From Rubrivirga litoralis (GTDB lineage Bacteria > Bacteroidota > Rhodothermia > Rhodothermales > Rubricoccaceae): 64,000 nt of DNA. The position numbers were made by a program, and so were the translations under genes. The notes beneath the pieces were generated by a model, which worked only from the letters and a program-made list of their open reading frames with translations, had not been told where the DNA came from and made no database searches. Positions 18,321 to 27,029 of the stretch are shown piece after piece. Within the stretch, counting starts at the first letter, position 1, and every line of letters begins with the position of its first letter. The stretch spans positions 6,295 through 70,294 of the forward strand of contig NZ_JAVRHT010000020.1 in the NCBI RefSeq assembly GCF_031846415.1. The letters run 5' to 3'.

Positions 18321-19925
18321 CTACGCCTGCGCCTCGACCGCGTGGACCGTGCTCGGGTCCGGCGGCCCGACCTCGGTCCCGCGCCCCAGGTCCTCGTCGA
18401 ACGTCTTGCGCAGCGGGAGGTCGGGCACGAGGAGCGTCAGGAGCCACCCCGCCCCCACGAACCCGAGCGCGAGCGTGTAGACGTGGCGCGTGGCGAGCGC
18501 GTACGCCTGGCGGACCGGCTCCGGCGGCAGCGCGCCCTCGGCCGCGGTCGCGGGCACGCCGCCCTCGACGGGCGGGGCGGCGGCGGCCGAGCCCAGCGCG
18601 GTCGTGAGCGTGAGCGCGAGGACGGCGCCCAGCGCGGCCGTCCCCACGGCCCCGCCGATCTGGCGGAAAAACTGCGTCGCGCTCGTCGCCTGCCCCAGCT
18701 TCCGCACGTCGACCGCGTTCTGGACGGCGAGCGGGAAGAGCGGGAGCGTCGGCCCGACGCCCAGCCCGCACACGACCATGAGCACGAGGATGGTCGAAAA
18801 CGAGGTGTCGACCGTGAGCCGGCTCAGCCCGAACACGCCGACGACGAACACGAGCCCGCCGCCCACCATGAACCGCTTGTAGCGCCCGACGCGCGAGACG
18901 ATCTGCCCGCTGACCGTGGCCCCGAACACGACGCCGAGCGAGAGCGGGATGAGCGCCACGCCCGCCGCCGTCGCGCTCGTCCCCAGGACGTTGACGAGGT
19001 AGAGCGGGAGGAACACGACGAGCCCGAGAAAGGCGCCCCCGTAGAAGAACAGGGCGGCGACCGACGCCGAGAACACGCGCTGGCGGAACAGGCCGAGGTC
19101 GAGGAGCGGGTCCGACGTCCGCGCCGAGCGCACGGCGAACCCGGCCAAGAGCGCTGCACCGCCCGCGAGCAGCCCCAGCGTGACCGGCCCGGCCCACGGG
19201 TAGGCCTGCTTGTCGAGCTGGAGCGCGAGAACGAACGGGACCAGCCCGCCGACGAGGAGCGCGGCGCCGAGGTAGTCGATCCGCCCGCCCCCGACGGGGT
19301 CGAACCGCGGCATCCGGCGGAGCACGAACCACAGCGCGAGGGCTCCGAACGGGAGGTTGACGTAGAACACCCAGCGCCACCCCGCCACGCCCGGAATGAT
19401 GCCGTCGGCGTGGTCGGTGAGGAAGCCGCCGAGGAGCGGCCCGAGCACGCTCGCGATCCCGAACGCCGCGCCCACGAACCCCTGGTACTTGCCGCGCTCG
19501 GCCGGCGGGAACAGGTCGGCGATGACGATGAAGGCCATCGCGAAGAGGCCCGCCCCGCCCACGCCCTGGAGCGCGCGGAACACGATGAGCTGCGTCATCC
19601 CGTCGCCCAGGACCGGCAGCGGCCCGAACTCGCCGGCCAGCCCGCACAGCGCGGACCCGACGAGGAACAGGCCGATGGCCCAGATCTCGACCGTCCGCCG
19701 GCTCGCGATGTCGGCCAGCTTCCCGTAGATCGGGACCATCGCCGTGGACGCCAGCAGGTAGGCCGTCGCCACCCAGGCGTAGCGCGTGACGCCGTCGAGG
19801 TCCTCGACGATGCGCGGGAGCGCCGTCGCCACGATCGTCTGGTCGAGGGCGCCGAGGAACAGCGCGAGCAGGACGGCGAACAGCGTGACCAGGCGGTCGC
19901 GCTGGGACAGGTCGGCAGCGGGCAT
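18321..19925 (-). CDS. MFS multidrug exporter, DHA2 (14-TM, EmrB/QacA) family
   Basis: A 534-aa transporter with about 14 hydrophobic segments. The N-terminal FLGALDQTIVATALPRI matches motif D1 of the DHA2 family, and YGKLADIASRR is motif A. Such proteins export drugs or toxic compounds in exchange for protons. No EmrA-like adaptor gene is adjacent, and no regulator is divergent, so the natural substrate is unknown. Confidence 0.92.
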   Translation of the reverse strand: MPAADLSQRDRLVTLFAVLLALFLGALDQTIVATALPRIVEDLDGVTRYAWVATAYLLASTAMVPIYGKLADIASRRTVEIWAIGLFLVGSALCGLAGEFGPLPVLGDGMTQLIVFRALQGVGGAGLFAMAFIVIADLFPPAERGKYQGFVGAAFGIASVLGPLLGGFLTDHADGIIPGVAGWRWVFYVNLPFGALALWFVLRRMPRFDPVGGGRIDYLGAALLVGGLVPFVLALQLDKQAYPWAGPVTLGLLAGGAALLAGFAVRSARTSDPLLDLGLFRQRVFSASVAALFFYGGAFLGLVVFLPLYLVNVLGTSATAAGVALIPLSLGVVFGATVSGQIVSRVGRYKRFMVGGGLVFVVGVFGLSRLTVDTSFSTILVLMVVCGLGVGPTLPLFPLAVQNAVDVRKLGQATSATQFFRQIGGAVGTAALGAVLALTLTTALGSAAAAPPVEGGVPATAAEGALPPEPVRQAYALATRHVYTLALGFVGAGWLLTLLVPDLPLRKTFDEDLGRGTEVGPPDPSTVHAVEAQA

Positions 19926-20137
19926 CGGGCGGGCGGGGCGGCAGCAGGGGCAGCCTTTCTAACGTCTCAGGTGGCGGGGTGTCCGGCCGCGCCGAAACCT
20001 CACGCCCGCCCGCCCCGCTCGGCGTCTTCCCGCCGGGCGGGGCGGCGTCCAGCTCGCTCGGCCCGCCACCCCGCCCGGTGGCTCCCGATCCGTGGCCGCC
20101 CCGCCCGCGCCGAGGGCAGGCAGGCGTGCCCCAATGC

Positions 20138-20157
20138 GGACACCATGCATGATGTCC
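20138..20157. repeat. Palindromic repeat (imperfect copy)
   Basis: GGACACCATGCATGATGTCC, one mismatch from the perfect copy at 37278, in the 291-base gap between the monooxygenase and exporter genes. Confidence 0.7.
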
Positions 20158-20216
20158 CCACGAACCGTGGCCGCCGCGCTCCTGCGGGCGGGGAGGCCGT
20201 CTTCCGCTTCCCGCCG

Positions 20217-21398
20217 TCACCCCCGCACGTCCAGCAGCCGCCGGCGCACGGACGGGACCCGCCACCCCGCCCGCAGCACGGCGTCGCGGACGGCGGCGAG
20301 CGGGGCGGGCAGCGTCACGAGCCGCCCCAGGCGTACGGCCTGGCGGACCGTCGCCTCGACGTGCGGGCGGCGCTCGGCCTCGTAGGCGTCGAGCGTCCCG
20401 AGGGCCGCCCCGCCTTGCGCGACGGCGGCGGCGAGCGGGGCGAGCGCCCAGGCGTCGCGCAGGCCGGCGCCCAGCCCTTGCCCCAGGAACGGCGGCATCT
20501 GGTGCGCCGCGTCGCCGGCCAGCACGACCCGCCCCGCCCGCCACCGCTCGGCGACGAGATTGTGGAACGTGTACACCGCTGCCCGCTCCACCTCGGCGGC
20601 GTCCGGGTCGACGTGCGGCGCGAGGAGCGCGCGGACGGACGCCGGCCGGCACATGATGTCGGCGTCCTCGCCTGGGCGGAGCCGAAACTCCCACCGTCGG
20701 CGCGGGTCGGGGAACGGGACGTAGGTCGAGGGCCGGGCGGGGTCGGCGATCTGGAGCAGCCGGCGGGGCAGCCGCTCGCGGGCGGGACGGTCGACGAGCG
20801 CGTCGACGACCAGCCACGCCTGTTCGAACCCGCCGCCCGCGAGCGCGACGCCGGCCGCCTCGCGGACCCGGCTGCTCGCCCCGTCGCACCCGACGACGAG
20901 CGCGGCTTCGACGGCGAACGCCCCGCCCGGTCCGACGCCGCTCACCGTGATCGACTCGCCGGTCTGCGGTCCGCCGGTCTGCGGTCCGCCCCGCTCGCGG
21001 ATGGACTCGACGGCGTGGCCCAGGCGGACGTCCACCGTCGGCAGCGCGGCGAGGCGGCGGCGGAGCGCGCGCTCGACGTCGGGCTGGTACATCAGGACGC
21101 CCGCGGGGAAGCCGGGCGGGGCGGCCTGGGCGGGGCGGCCGCGCAGGAGCAAACGGCCGCGCCGGTCGACCAGGTCGAACCCGTCGAGCGGTCGGCCCAG
21201 CCCGGCCGTCTCGACGCCGGCGGCGGCGAGAACGCGGAGGGCCTCGCCGTCCAGGTGCGCCGCGCGCGGCGTGCTGTGCGGAGCGGCGTCCCGCTCCAGC
21301 ACCACGACGCGGACGCCAGCGGCGCCGAGGAGCGCGGCGAGCACGCCGCCCACGGGTCCCAAGCCGACGACGACGACGGGCAGCGGAGCGGCAAGCAA
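20217..21398 (-). CDS. FAD-dependent monooxygenase (MhpA/UbiH-like)
   Basis: A 393-aa class A flavin hydroxylase: dinucleotide motif GLGPVGGVLAALLGAAG with a terminal Glu-Arg-Asp, the DG motif GCDGASSRVREAAG, and the second FAD motif GDAAHQMPPFLGQGLGAGLRD. The latter is most like phenolic hydroxylases of the MhpA/PheA group, but the C-terminal thioredoxin-like domain of those enzymes is missing. The start appears to be TTG at 21398. It faces away from the cupin gene at 21549, and a shared aromatic or quinone substrate is possible but unproven. Confidence 0.85.
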   Translation of the reverse strand: MLAAPLPVVVVGLGPVGGVLAALLGAAGVRVVVLERDAAPHSTPRAAHLDGEALRVLAAAGVETAGLGRPLDGFDLVDRRGRLLLRGRPAQAAPPGFPAGVLMYQPDVERALRRRLAALPTVDVRLGHAVESIRERGGPQTGGPQTGESITVSGVGPGGAFAVEAALVVGCDGASSRVREAAGVALAGGGFEQAWLVVDALVDRPARERLPRRLLQIADPARPSTYVPFPDPRRRWEFRLRPGEDADIMCRPASVRALLAPHVDPDAAEVERAAVYTFHNLVAERWRAGRVVLAGDAAHQMPPFLGQGLGAGLRDAWALAPLAAAVAQGGAALGTLDAYEAERRPHVEATVRQAVRLGRLVTLPAPLAAVRDAVLRAGWRVPSVRRRLLDVRG

Positions 21399-21548
21399 GG
21401 CGGAGGGCGGGGCGGAGCGAGCGACGCCGTCTGACCCGCCCCGCCCGCCGAGGTGCCCGGGCGGGGCGGCCCTCGGGCGGCGGCGTCTGAAACACCGCCC
21501 CGCGCAGCCGATTCAACCCAGCTCCCTCCTCTCCCCACCCCGCCCCTC

Positions 21549-21887
21549 ATGGCCGACCAGTCCATCAAGAAAATCGATTCCTCCGCCTCGCCCCAGGGCG
21601 AGCTCGGGCAGACCTACCTCGTCAGCGGCACGTCCGTCGCCATGCGGCTCTGGAAGGAGTCGGCCGGCGAGGCCGGTGAGGATCACACGCGGCCGTACGA
21701 GACGGTCGGGTACGTGATCGAGGGCCGCGTCGAGGTCCACGTCGGCGACGACGTCGTCACGTGCGGAAAGGGCGACAGCTACCTCGTACCCGAGGGCACC
21801 GTCCGCCACTACAAGGTGCTCGACGACCTCACGGCTGTCGAGGCGACCTCCCCGCCCGCTCGCGTCAACGACCGCGACGACGGCTAG
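21549..21887 (+). CDS. Small cupin protein
   Basis: A 112-aa single-domain cupin: HTRPYETVGYVIEGRVEVHVGDD and the second motif LVPEGTVRHYKVLDD. The ATG at 21549 gives MADQSIKKIDSSASPQGELG, matching the compact size of stand-alone cupins. Likely a metal-binding enzyme or sensor of a small ligand. It is divergent from the FAD monooxygenase gene. Confidence 0.8.
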   Translation: MADQSIKKIDSSASPQGELGQTYLVSGTSVAMRLWKESAGEAGEDHTRPYETVGYVIEGRVEVHVGDDVVTCGKGDSYLVPEGTVRHYKVLDDLTAVEATSPPARVNDRDDG

Positions 21888-21983
21888 GGCCGGCGGCAAA
21901 CTCTTTGCGAGCCGGGTGCAACACGCGCCCAGCTCGTTTCGTTGGGTGCACTTTACTCGGCAAAGTCAGCCCGCCCCGCTCCC

Positions 21984-22637
21984 ATGCTTACCTCCCCGCC
22001 CCGCCGTCTCGCCCTCGCCGTCGCGCTCGGCGGCTGGTGCGCCGCCCTCGTCGGCGTCCGCATCGGCCTCACAGGGTCCGGTTTCGGCCTGTTTCTCGGG
22101 TGGAACCTGTTCCTCGCCGCCGTCCCGCTCGCCGCCTCCACGTGGCTCGTCCGGCTCGACCGCCGGGGCGCGGGCGGGGCGGCGCTCGTTGCTGTCGGGG
22201 CCGTGTGGCTCCTGTTCTTCCCCAACGCTCCGTACATCCTGACCGACCTCGTCCACCTGCGGGGCCGCCCGCCGGTCCCGTTCTGGTACGACCTCGCGGT
22301 CTTGCTCTCGGCGGCCGGCGTGGGGCTCCTGGCCGGCTACGTGTCGCTGGCCGACGTGCAGGGCGTGGTCGCGCGGCGCTGGGGCGGGGCGGCCGGGTGG
22401 GCGTCGGCCGTGGGCGCCCTGTTCCTCGGCGCGTTCGGGGTCTACCTCGGCCGCGTGCTCCGGTGGAACTCGTGGGACCTCCTGACCACCCCGCTCGGGC
22501 TCGCGCGCGACGTGCTCGGCCCGGTCCTCGCGCCCCGCGCGCACCTCTCGGCCGTCGTCGTGACACTCGTGTTCGGCGGCATGCTGACGGCGGGCTACGT
22601 GGCGCTCCGCGCGCTCGCCGCCCCGCCCGCGCGCTAG
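21984..22637 (+). CDS. DUF1361 integral membrane protein
   Basis: A 217-aa protein with about six membrane helices. The segment LFFPNAPYILTDLVHLRGRP is the conserved core of DUF1361. The family has no established function. The ATG at 21984 is preferred because it begins just before the first helix. Four bases after its stop the next membrane protein begins, so the two are cotranscribed. Confidence 0.85.
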   Translation: MLTSPPRRLALAVALGGWCAALVGVRIGLTGSGFGLFLGWNLFLAAVPLAASTWLVRLDRRGAGGAALVAVGAVWLLFFPNAPYILTDLVHLRGRPPVPFWYDLAVLLSAAGVGLLAGYVSLADVQGVVARRWGGAAGWASAVGALFLGAFGVYLGRVLRWNSWDLLTTPLGLARDVLGPVLAPRAHLSAVVVTLVFGGMLTAGYVALRALAAPPAR

Positions 22638-22641
22638 CGGC

Positions 22642-23064
22642 GTGCTCTACGCGCTCTCGATCTGGACGCTCGCAGCGCTCGCCGTCCTGCTCACCGTGGT
22701 CCTCGTCACGGTCGGGAGCGGGGTGGTGCTGGCCGGAGCCGCCCGCCGCTGGGTCCGCGTGGCCGAGCAGGAGTCGCCGCCGCTGACGGGTGGGCGGGCC
22801 GTCGCCGACGCGGTCGGCACGTTCATCGTAGTCCTGGGCCTGCTCTGCTGGGCCGCGGTCGGGGCCGCGTACGCCGGCCTGTCGGTGCCGCCCGTGCGCC
22901 GGTGGATGCTGAGCGGCCCTCCGCCGCTCGACCAACTCGGCGGCGGCCCGTTCGCGTTCTGGTCCCTCCTCCTGCTCGGCGTGGGCGGGGCGGTGTGCCT
23001 CGCCGCCGGCCTGTGGACGAAGGCGGACGCGTGGGACCCGGCGGACCCCTATGGGCCGGACTGA
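22642..23064 (+). CDS. Small membrane protein, unknown
   Basis: A 140-aa protein with three hydrophobic helices (about residues 5-35, 55-80, 105-130) and a GTG start only four bases after the DUF1361 gene. No family was recognised. Coupling to DUF1361 suggests the two proteins act together in the membrane. Confidence 0.65.
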   Translation: MLYALSIWTLAALAVLLTVVLVTVGSGVVLAGAARRWVRVAEQESPPLTGGRAVADAVGTFIVVLGLLCWAAVGAAYAGLSVPPVRRWMLSGPPPLDQLGGGPFAFWSLLLLGVGGAVCLAAGLWTKADAWDPADPYGPD

Positions 23065-23140
23065 CGTTTCTCCGCCCCGCCCGCTGTATGGTGTCCGTTC
23101 TCACGGCAGCACGCTACCGCTCCAAACATCCACCTCAGTC

Positions 23141-23350
23141 ATGGCTCACGTAACCATTTCGGAAGACTCTCTCCGCCAGATGCTGCGTCAAGCCGTCGCG
23201 GACGCCCTCGACGACCGTCGTGATCTTCTCCGCGACGTGATGGCGGAGGTGCTGGAAGACGTCGCGCTGGCCGAAGCGATCCGAAGCGGCCTAGAGACCG
23301 ACCGCGTAGAGCGAGACGACGTGTTCGCCGCTCTGGACGGAGCCTCGTGA
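23141..23350 (+). CDS. Antitoxin-like protein of a type II toxin-antitoxin pair
   Basis: A 69-aa, largely helical acidic protein (MAHVTISEDSLRQMLRQAVA...). A short beta strand followed by helices is common in ribbon-helix-helix or Phd-like antitoxins, but the family is not certain. Its stop overlaps the start of the following toxin-like frame (GTGA), typical of toxin-antitoxin operons. The downstream toxin seems truncated, so this antitoxin may now be an orphan. Confidence 0.65.
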   Translation: MAHVTISEDSLRQMLRQAVADALDDRRDLLRDVMAEVLEDVALAEAIRSGLETDRVERDDVFAALDGAS

Positions 23351-23501
23351 CGACAGCCTTCCGCACGAGCTTCCTCCGAGACCTCAAGAAGCTGAAGGAC
23401 CAGCGAGTCCGGGGGCAGGTCCGTGCGGTGATCGAGTCCGTGGAGTCGGCCGCTTCCCGTAGCGACGCGACCGCGCCTGCACGCCCGCCCCGCCCCGCCC
23501 G
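23347..23501 (+). pseudogene. Truncated RelE/ParE-like toxin
   Basis: The first 40 residues (TTAFRTSFLRDLKKLKDQ and a following helix ESVESAA) look like the N-terminal helical hairpin of RelE/ParE toxins, which are normally about 90 aa. After residue 40 the reading passes into a GCCCGCCCCGCCCCGCCC tract and then antisense through the M16 peptidase gene, which ends at 23502. The beta-sheet and catalytic C-terminal half of the toxin are missing. Loss probably occurred at the GC-motif tract (inference). Confidence 0.65.
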
Positions 23502-24950
23502 CTACTCGATGGCGTCGACCGTCTCGACGGTCACGTCGCCGAACGGGGCGAGCTGCTCCTCGACGGCCGCCCGGTCGCCCACGACGACGATTGCGAGGTC
23601 GTCGCTGCGGAGGAGGTCGCGGGCCGTCCGCTGGACGTCATCGGGCGTGACGGCGTAGACGCGCTGGACGTAGCCTTCGAGGTAGTCGCGGTCGAGCCCG
23701 TGGAGGTCCAGGAAGGCCAGGAACGAGGCGATCCCGCCGGGCGACGAGTTCTGCAGCACGAACGTCCCGGCCAGGTAATTCTGGATCCCCTCCAGCTCGT
23801 CGGCCGAGGGCGGGGTGGTGGCGAGGCTGTCGATCTCGTACAGGATCTCGCGGATGGCCGGGCCGGTCGACTCGGTCACGACCGCCGCGCTCTCGGCCCA
23901 GTAGCCGTCGCGGAAGCGGACCGAGACCGACGAGCCCGGGCTGTAGGTGTAGCCCTTGTCCTCGCGGATGTTGCGCGTGATCCGGCTCCCGAAGCTCCCG
24001 CCGAGCAGCGCGTCCGTCACCTGGAGCGCCACGTAGTCGTCGGCGTCGGCCGAGGGGTCGATGGTCGGGAGCCCGACGTAGACGTTCGACTGGGCGGCCC
24101 CGGGCTGGTCGACGAGGACGACGCGCCGCCCCGCCCGCGCCTCGGGCGGCGTCGGATCGGCCGGCGCCACGTCGGCGGCCCAGTCCCCGAACGCCTGGCG
24201 GACGGCGGCCTCGGTGTCGCCCTCGTCGAACTGGCCGACGACGTAGAGGTGCGTCCGCGCCGGGCCGACGTGGGCTTGGTAGAAGGCGCGGACCGCGTCG
24301 GCGTCGGCGGCCTCGAGGTCGGCGGCGACGGGGAGGACGACGGAGGCGTAGGGGTGGTCGCCGTAGAGCGTCTTGCGGAACGCGGCGAGCGCGACCGTCC
24401 CCGGCTGCGAGCGGCCGACGGCGGCGGCGCGGAGCCGGTCGCGGCGGATGCGCTCGAAGGCGTCGTCGGGCAGGGCGGGGCGGCGGAGCACGTCGGCCGT
24501 CAGGCGCACGAACTCGGGCACGAACTCGGCGAGCACGCGGCCGCCGATCGTGGTCTGGTCGAGCCCGGCGCCGGCCGAGACCGCCCCGCCCATGGCGGCG
24601 GCGGCTTCAGCGACCTCCTCGGCCGAGAGCGTCTCGGTCCCCTCGGTCAGCAGGTCGGCCGTGAGGTCGGCCAGGCTGTTCTGTCCCGGCCCCTCGTCCA
24701 CGTTCCCCACGCGGACGACGGCGAGCACGTTGGCCTTCGGGATCGCGCCGTAGGGGACGAGCGTGACGCCGAGCCCGTTGTCGAGCGTGAACGTCCGCCC
24801 CTCGGGGAGGTCGAACGGGCGGGGCGGCCCGGGCGCGGGCGGGGTGGCGGGGAAGCTGGCTGCGCCTTCCCCTGCGGAGGTCTGGGCGCTCGCGGTCGGT
24901 GCGAGAGCGGCGAGCAGGAGCAGGGCGAGGGCGGGGAGGAGGCGGGTCAT
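23502..24950 (-). CDS. M16 peptidase family protein, non-catalytic partner
   Basis: A 482-aa secreted protein (signal MTRLLPALALLLLAALAPTA, cleavage near ASAQ). It has the two-lobed insulinase/processing-peptidase fold, but the segment equivalent to the HxxEH zinc site (LADLTADLLTEGTETLSAEE) lacks both His. The C-lobe motif DNxREDKGYTYSPG is retained (NIREDKGYTYSPG). It follows the catalytic M16 gene by 80 bases, so the two should form a heterodimer in which this subunit contributes the substrate cavity. Confidence 0.88.
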   Translation of the reverse strand: MTRLLPALALLLLAALAPTASAQTSAGEGAASFPATPPAPGPPRPFDLPEGRTFTLDNGLGVTLVPYGAIPKANVLAVVRVGNVDEGPGQNSLADLTADLLTEGTETLSAEEVAEAAAAMGGAVSAGAGLDQTTIGGRVLAEFVPEFVRLTADVLRRPALPDDAFERIRRDRLRAAAVGRSQPGTVALAAFRKTLYGDHPYASVVLPVAADLEAADADAVRAFYQAHVGPARTHLYVVGQFDEGDTEAAVRQAFGDWAADVAPADPTPPEARAGRRVVLVDQPGAAQSNVYVGLPTIDPSADADDYVALQVTDALLGGSFGSRITRNIREDKGYTYSPGSSVSVRFRDGYWAESAAVVTESTGPAIREILYEIDSLATTPPSADELEGIQNYLAGTFVLQNSSPGGIASFLAFLDLHGLDRDYLEGYVQRVYAVTPDDVQRTARDLLRSDDLAIVVVGDRAAVEEQLAPFGDVTVETVDAIE

Positions 24951-25030
24951 GAGGGCGTCGGCGTCGCGGCGTTGCAGGCAACGCCGGTGCGGGGCGGGGC
25001 GGCGGGACGAGGCAGCGGGGCGGGGCGGTG

Positions 25031-26473
25031 TCAGGTCCCTGCGCCGGCGGCATCGAGCTCGATCACGGTCCGGTTCTCGTCGCGGAGCACGCGCTGGGCG
25101 GTCCGCCGGATGAGCCCCGGCGTGACGGCCTCGAAGCGGTCGAGGACCGTGTTGATGCGGTCGGGGTCGTCGTCGAAGAGCGCGAACGAAGCGAGGAGGT
25201 CGGCGCGGCCGAGCCCGAACGTGCCGCCGAGCGTGTCGTAGAACTCGGACCGGAGCTCGACCTTGGCGCGGGCCAGCTCCTCGGGCGTGACGCCCTCGCG
25301 GGCCACGCGGTCGAGCTCGCGGTCGATGAGCGCCAGGACCGAGTCGGCCGGCGTCGACGCGTCGTGGACGAGCCAGGCCGACCACAGCGTCGGGCCGTTG
25401 TAGTTGAACAGGTTGCCGAGCGGCCAGTTGATGCCGCCGTCGACGCTCGCCGTCACGCCGGCCTCGCTTACGAGCGCTTGGTGGAGGCGGGAGTCCTCGC
25501 CGCCGAGGAGGATCTCGTTGAGGAGCCCCATCGCGTAGTACGCCTCGGAGTTGCGGGGCGGCATGTGGTACCCGAAGGCGAGCGCCGGCCGCTGCGCGAG
25601 CGAGTCGACCTTCGTCGCGCGCTTCTCGGCCTCTTGCGGGGGCTCCGAAATGTCGGGGATGGGCGGCACGTCGGCGCGCGGGATGCCGCCGAAGTAGCGC
25701 TCGACCCACGCCTCCGTTTGCCCCACGTCGATGTCGCCCACGACCACGACGACGGCGTTGTTCGGGGCGTAGTAGGTGTCGAAAAACTGCTGGACGTCGT
25801 CGAGCGTGGCCGCTTCGAGGTCGCTCAGCTCACCGTAGAAGTTGTGGGCGTTGTACCAGTTCTCGTTGGCCGTCTGGGGCAGGTCCAGCCACGGGAACCC
25901 GCCGTACGGCTGGTTGATGACGTTGACGCGGACCTCGTTGGAGACCACCCCCTGCTGGTTGGTCAGGTTCTCCTGCGTCACGTCGAGCCCGCGCATCCGG
26001 TCGGCCTCGGCCCACAGCATCGTCTCGACCGTGTTCGAGGGGACGATCACGAAGTAGTTCGTAAAGTCGAATCGGGTCGACCCGTTGAGGACGCCGCCGT
26101 TGCGTTGGACGAGGCCGATAAACTCGTTCTTGCCCAGGTGCTCGGACCCCTGGAACATCATGTGCTCGAACAGGTGCGCAAACCCGGTCCGGTCGCGGGG
26201 CTCGATGCGGAACCCGATGTTGTAGTACACCGCGACAATCGCCGTCGGCGCCGAGCGGTCGACGGAGAGGACGACCTTCAGCCCGTTGTCGAGCGTGTCG
26301 TAGACGACGGGGACCTCGAAGTCCGTGTCCGCGGGCTCGCCCATCTCCTCCTCGGTCAGCGGCTCGAACGCCGGCTCGGTCGACGGCGGCGGCTCGGGCG
26401 CCTCCAGGACGGTGACGCCGGACGAGCAGCCGGCGGCGAGGACGAGGACGGTGGCGAGGAACAGGGCGCGCAT
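25031..26473 (-). CDS. M16 zinc peptidase, catalytic subunit, lipoprotein
   Basis: A 480-aa protein starting at the ATG at 26473, with signal MRALFLATVLVLAAGC (lipobox LAAGC). The zinc site is HLFEH in TGFAHLFEHMMFQGSEH, with the distal Glu in GVVSNEVR. It degrades peptides in the periplasm or at the surface, probably as a pair with the inactive subunit encoded next. This active/inactive architecture is common in bacterial M16B systems. Confidence 0.92.
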   Translation of the reverse strand: MRALFLATVLVLAAGCSSGVTVLEAPEPPPSTEPAFEPLTEEEMGEPADTDFEVPVVYDTLDNGLKVVLSVDRSAPTAIVAVYYNIGFRIEPRDRTGFAHLFEHMMFQGSEHLGKNEFIGLVQRNGGVLNGSTRFDFTNYFVIVPSNTVETMLWAEADRMRGLDVTQENLTNQQGVVSNEVRVNVINQPYGGFPWLDLPQTANENWYNAHNFYGELSDLEAATLDDVQQFFDTYYAPNNAVVVVVGDIDVGQTEAWVERYFGGIPRADVPPIPDISEPPQEAEKRATKVDSLAQRPALAFGYHMPPRNSEAYYAMGLLNEILLGGEDSRLHQALVSEAGVTASVDGGINWPLGNLFNYNGPTLWSAWLVHDASTPADSVLALIDRELDRVAREGVTPEELARAKVELRSEFYDTLGGTFGLGRADLLASFALFDDDPDRINTVLDRFEAVTPGLIRRTAQRVLRDENRTVIELDAAGAGT

Positions 26474-26616
26474 GGCGGGGCGGGGTGGGGGCTCTCGGGC
26501 GGGGCCAACTTCGCCCACCGGAGGGGGTTGGGCAACGGCCCCGCGCGCGGGACGGTCTCCGCCCCGCTCAGGCGCCCCGCCCCAACGCAGACCGCCCCGC
26601 CCTCGGCGGAGAGGGC

Positions 26617-26640
26617 GGGGCGGGGCGGGGCGGGGCGGGG
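26617..26640 (+). repeat. (GGGGC)n tract, potential G-quadruplex
   Basis: Five or more G4 runs separated by single C, directly after the tRNA-Cys 3' end. It pairs with the CCGCCCCGCCC at 26591, so it could also form a hairpin terminator for the tRNA transcript. Confidence 0.7.
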
Positions 26641-26711
26641 AGGTGCCGAGCGGATTTGAACCGCTGTGACAGGTTTTGCAGACCTGCGCCTAACCCCTCG
26701 GCCACGGCACC
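26641..26711 (-). tRNA. tRNA-Cys (GCA)
   Basis: Acceptor GGTGCCG/CGGCACC, anticodon loop CTGCAAA (GCA), T arm with TTCAAAT, discriminator U73 as expected for Cys. No CCA is encoded. A TAGCTTCG promoter box lies just upstream. Confidence 0.97.
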
Positions 26712-26718
26712 AGAGACC

Positions 26719-26726
26719 CGAAGCTA
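26719..26726 (-). promoter_or_regulatory. Putative -7 box TAGCTTCG for tRNA-Cys
   Basis: Eight bases before the tRNA 5' end, so transcription would start almost at the mature end. Confidence 0.55.
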
Positions 26727-26768
26727 CGACCGCCCCGCCCGGGCGGGATAGACCAGCCACGAAGACCG

Positions 26769-26842
26769 CGGGCCTGCCAGGACTCGAACCTGGAACCCTC
26801 GACTTAGAAGGTCGACGCTCTATCCTGTTGAGCTACAGGCCC
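26769..26842 (-). tRNA. tRNA-Arg (TCT)
   Basis: Acceptor GGGCCTG/CAGGCCC, anticodon loop CTTCTAA (TCT) on a TCGAC/GTCGA stem, T loop TTCGAGT. Reads AGA/AGG, codons that are rare in this GC-rich genome. CCA not encoded. Confidence 0.97.
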
Positions 26843-26868
26843 ACACGCCCCGCTAGGGCGGGGCGGTG

Positions 26869-26942
26869 TCGGGGCGGCCGGACTTGAACCGACGACCTCT
26901 GCGTCCCAAACGCAGCGCTCTACCGGACTGAGCTACGCCCCG
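26869..26942 (-). tRNA. tRNA-Pro (TGG)
   Basis: Acceptor CGGGGCG/CGCCCCG, anticodon loop TTTGGGA (TGG) on a CTGCG/CGCAG stem, discriminator A73. CCA not encoded. First of the three tRNAs in transcription order. Confidence 0.97.
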
Positions 26943-26967
26943 AGGCGGCCGCCGCGGCGGCCACGCC

Positions 26968-26975
26968 CGAAGATA
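26968..26975 (-). promoter_or_regulatory. Putative -7 box TATCTTCG for the tRNA-Pro/Arg unit
   Basis: Located 25 bases upstream of tRNA-Pro, with the same form as the box before tRNA-Cys. Confidence 0.5.
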
Positions 26976-27029
26976 CGCGGCGTCCTACCTTGCCGCCGCC
27001 CCGCTTCCGCGACGCCGACCGCCCCGCCC

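Noticed and set aside
18025..21516. Open frame of more than 1000 codons on the minus strand covering the exporter and monooxygenase
   Set aside because: It is dominated by Arg/Pro/Ala runs and overlaps two well-supported genes in other frames.
26641..26942. tRNA cluster as an integration hotspot
   Set aside because: No integrase, no direct duplication of a tRNA 3' end and no foreign-looking genes flank the three tRNAs.
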